From positions 273,808 through 337,807 of the forward strand of contig JAOZIH010000001.1 in the NCBI GenBank assembly GCA_026014545.1: DNA of 64,000 nucleotides, read 5' to 3'. The DNA comes from Candidatus Bathyarchaeota archaeon. Its GTDB lineage: Archaea > Thermoproteota > Bathyarchaeia > Bathyarchaeales > Bathycorpusculaceae. The notes under the pieces were generated by a model, which made no database searches, was not told the origin of the DNA, and saw only the letters and a list, made by a program, of their open reading frames with translations. The translations under genes and the position numbers were made by a program. Positions 63,008 to 64,000 of this stretch are shown here, piece after piece. Numbering within the stretch: position 1 is the stretch's first letter; every line of letters starts with the position of its first letter.

Positions 63008-64000
63008 CTATTCAAGTTTGCCCATAAGATAGGTGGAAAAGGCTTTCACAACCCTAACCCGCAATGTCTTGCCAAGCAGGTTTTCTGGGCTTTTAATAAC
63101 CACAGGTTTATAGGCGAAGTTTCTGCCAATCCAAGAGCCAGGAATCTTTCCACGTTCATCCACGAGAACCTCGCCAGTCCAGCCAATCCAACGCTTATTC
63201 CTCTCCAAAGCAACGCGTTTAGCCAGCTTAGCCGCTTCAGCGCTTCGCCGCTTAACCTCCGCGGCATCCACAAAGGCATCTTGCATCGCAGCCGCTGCCG
63301 TTTGCGGTCTAGGGAAAAACTTCGAAACATTAACAATGTCAGGCTTCACGGCTTCAATCAGCTTAAGCGTGTTTTCAAAAGCCTCACGTGTTTCGCCAGG
63401 AAAACCGCATATAACATCCGTAGCCAAGTTAATCTCTGGAATCGCAGCCCTAAACGCAGCCACTATCTCTTTAAAATCTTTGGCAGTGTAAAATCGCCGC
63501 ATCCGCCTCAGAACATCATCATCACCGCTCTGCACCGGCAGATGCACAAACTTGAATACTTTTGGATTTTTGAAAGCCTCAATTAACTCGCTTAAGATGT
63601 CAGTAACCATATTCGGCGTCATCATGCCGACACGCACTCGAAAATCTCCGTCCACCTCACATAGCGCTTTAAGCAACGCTGCAAGATTCGCGCCAACATC
63701 CCTTCCATAACAAGCCGCATCCTGAGATGTAACCCAAAACTCCTTCATACCAGCAGCCACATCCCGCCGCACTCTCGCGACAAGCTCATCAACAGGGTAG
63801 CTTCTCAAACGGCCCCGCGCAAAAACAACACAGCAATAAGTGCACGCGCCCAAGCAGCCATAATTAATAGGCAAGATGCTTATCACATTGCTCGACTTCA
63901 CCCGTGGTAGATCCAGCGCTGGCATAGCCTCTGAAGCATCGATTAACACGACGCCTTTTTCACCTCTCAAAACACGCTCCACCGCCTCAACAATCTTCTT
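63008..64000 (-). CDS. CDKAL1-type tRNA t6A methylthiotransferase (5' end outside window)
   Basis: The C-terminal 330 residues of a radical-SAM MiaB-family enzyme that adds a methylthio group to t6A37 of tRNA. The radical SAM cluster is GCLGACTYCC (CxxxCxxC, ~50 residues from the edge). NLATDVICGFPGETREAF, VSKFFPRPQTAAAAM and a C-terminal TRAM-like domain (GKTLRVRVVKAFSTYLMG) fit the archaeal/eukaryotic e-MtaB group. The N-terminal UPF0004 domain lies beyond 64000. Confidence 0.92.
   Translation of the reverse strand, partial: KKIVEAVERVLRGEKGVVLIDASEAMPALDLPRVKSSNVISILPINYGCLGACTYCCVVFARGRLRSYPVDELVARVRRDVAAGMKEFWVTSQDAACYGRDVGANLAALLKALCEVDGDFRVRVGMMTPNMVTDILSELIEAFKNPKVFKFVHLPVQSGDDDVLRRMRRFYTAKDFKEIVAAFRAAIPEINLATDVICGFPGETREAFENTLKLIEAVKPDIVNVSKFFPRPQTAAAAMQDAFVDAAEVKRRSAEAAKLAKRVALERNKRWIGWTGEVLVDERGKIPGSWIGRNFAYKPVVIKSPENLLGKTLRVRVVKAFSTYLMGKLE

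Noticed and set aside
62897-63586. 229-codon plus-strand frame
   Set aside because: Lies antisense to the CDKAL1-type methylthiotransferase, which has full motifs; the frame has no recognisable domain.

Overview
The window is archaeal and most like a member of the Thermoproteota/Bathyarchaeia-type lineages. The evidence is an archaeosine tRNA-ribosyltransferase, an Sm-like SmAP3-type protein, a PAC2 proteasome-assembly chaperone, an XPB-Bax1 helicase-nuclease pair, NreA and NucS repair proteins, a stand-alone GMP synthase ATP-PPase subunit, an archaeal-type phosphoglycerate mutase, an aCPSF2-type beta-CASP nuclease, archaemetzincin, many TTG/GTG starts, and TATA boxes close to starts. The lineage is an inference; no rRNA is present.

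Region 1 (1-18.4 kb) is a visibly AT-rich surface-glycan locus. It starts with the 5' part of a giant secreted FG-GAP/InlB-repeat protein. Then come GT4 and GT2 glycosyltransferases, a NodB-type deacetylase, a small methyltransferase, a PaaK/CapK-like adenylate-forming enzyme, a DUF2206-type membrane protein, a secreted beta-helix protein, three Gfo/Idh/MocA oxidoreductases and an unrecognised TIM-barrel-like protein. Together they look able to make, assemble and decorate an extracellular polysaccharide or N-glycan.

Region 2 (18.5-25.8 kb) holds an AbrB-PIN toxin-antitoxin pair, a DUF1616-like protein, hemL, a small membrane protein, a winged-helix regulator, a CBS protein with an HPF-like tail (possible ribosome hibernation factor), and pyrK-pyrD.

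Region 3 (25.9-44.2 kb) mixes core genes with four stand-alone tnpB genes. Each tnpB lies immediately upstream of, and on the same strand as, a housekeeping gene: pyrD, guaAb, aCPSF2 and tgtA. No tnpA is present. Two of the four are near-identical elements whose ends can be placed to within a few bases. They follow a shared TTTAT motif, and at tgtA the insertion appears to split the old TATA box. The region also has the grpE-dnaK-dnaJ operon and two toxin-antitoxin pairs that share an antitoxin N terminus and a GTATAC upstream motif.

Region 4 (44.5-50 kb) starts with tRNA-Asp(GTC) and is an island of decay. It contains two remnants of COG2401-type ABC ATPase/acetyltransferase genes, a winged-helix/PIN toxin-antitoxin pair, a truncated Ig-like membrane protein, palindromic repeats and a lone CRISPR-type repeat.

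Region 5 (50-64 kb) is rich in DNA repair genes: Bax1 and XPB, NreA with a PCNA-binding tail, an unrecognised 546-residue coiled-coil protein, and NucS with a PCNA-binding-like tail. It also carries an MFS transporter, an ArsC-type arsenate reductase, inorganic pyrophosphatase, a methyltransferase, an APC permease, phosphoglycerate mutase and the 5'-truncated gene of a CDKAL1-type tRNA methylthiotransferase.
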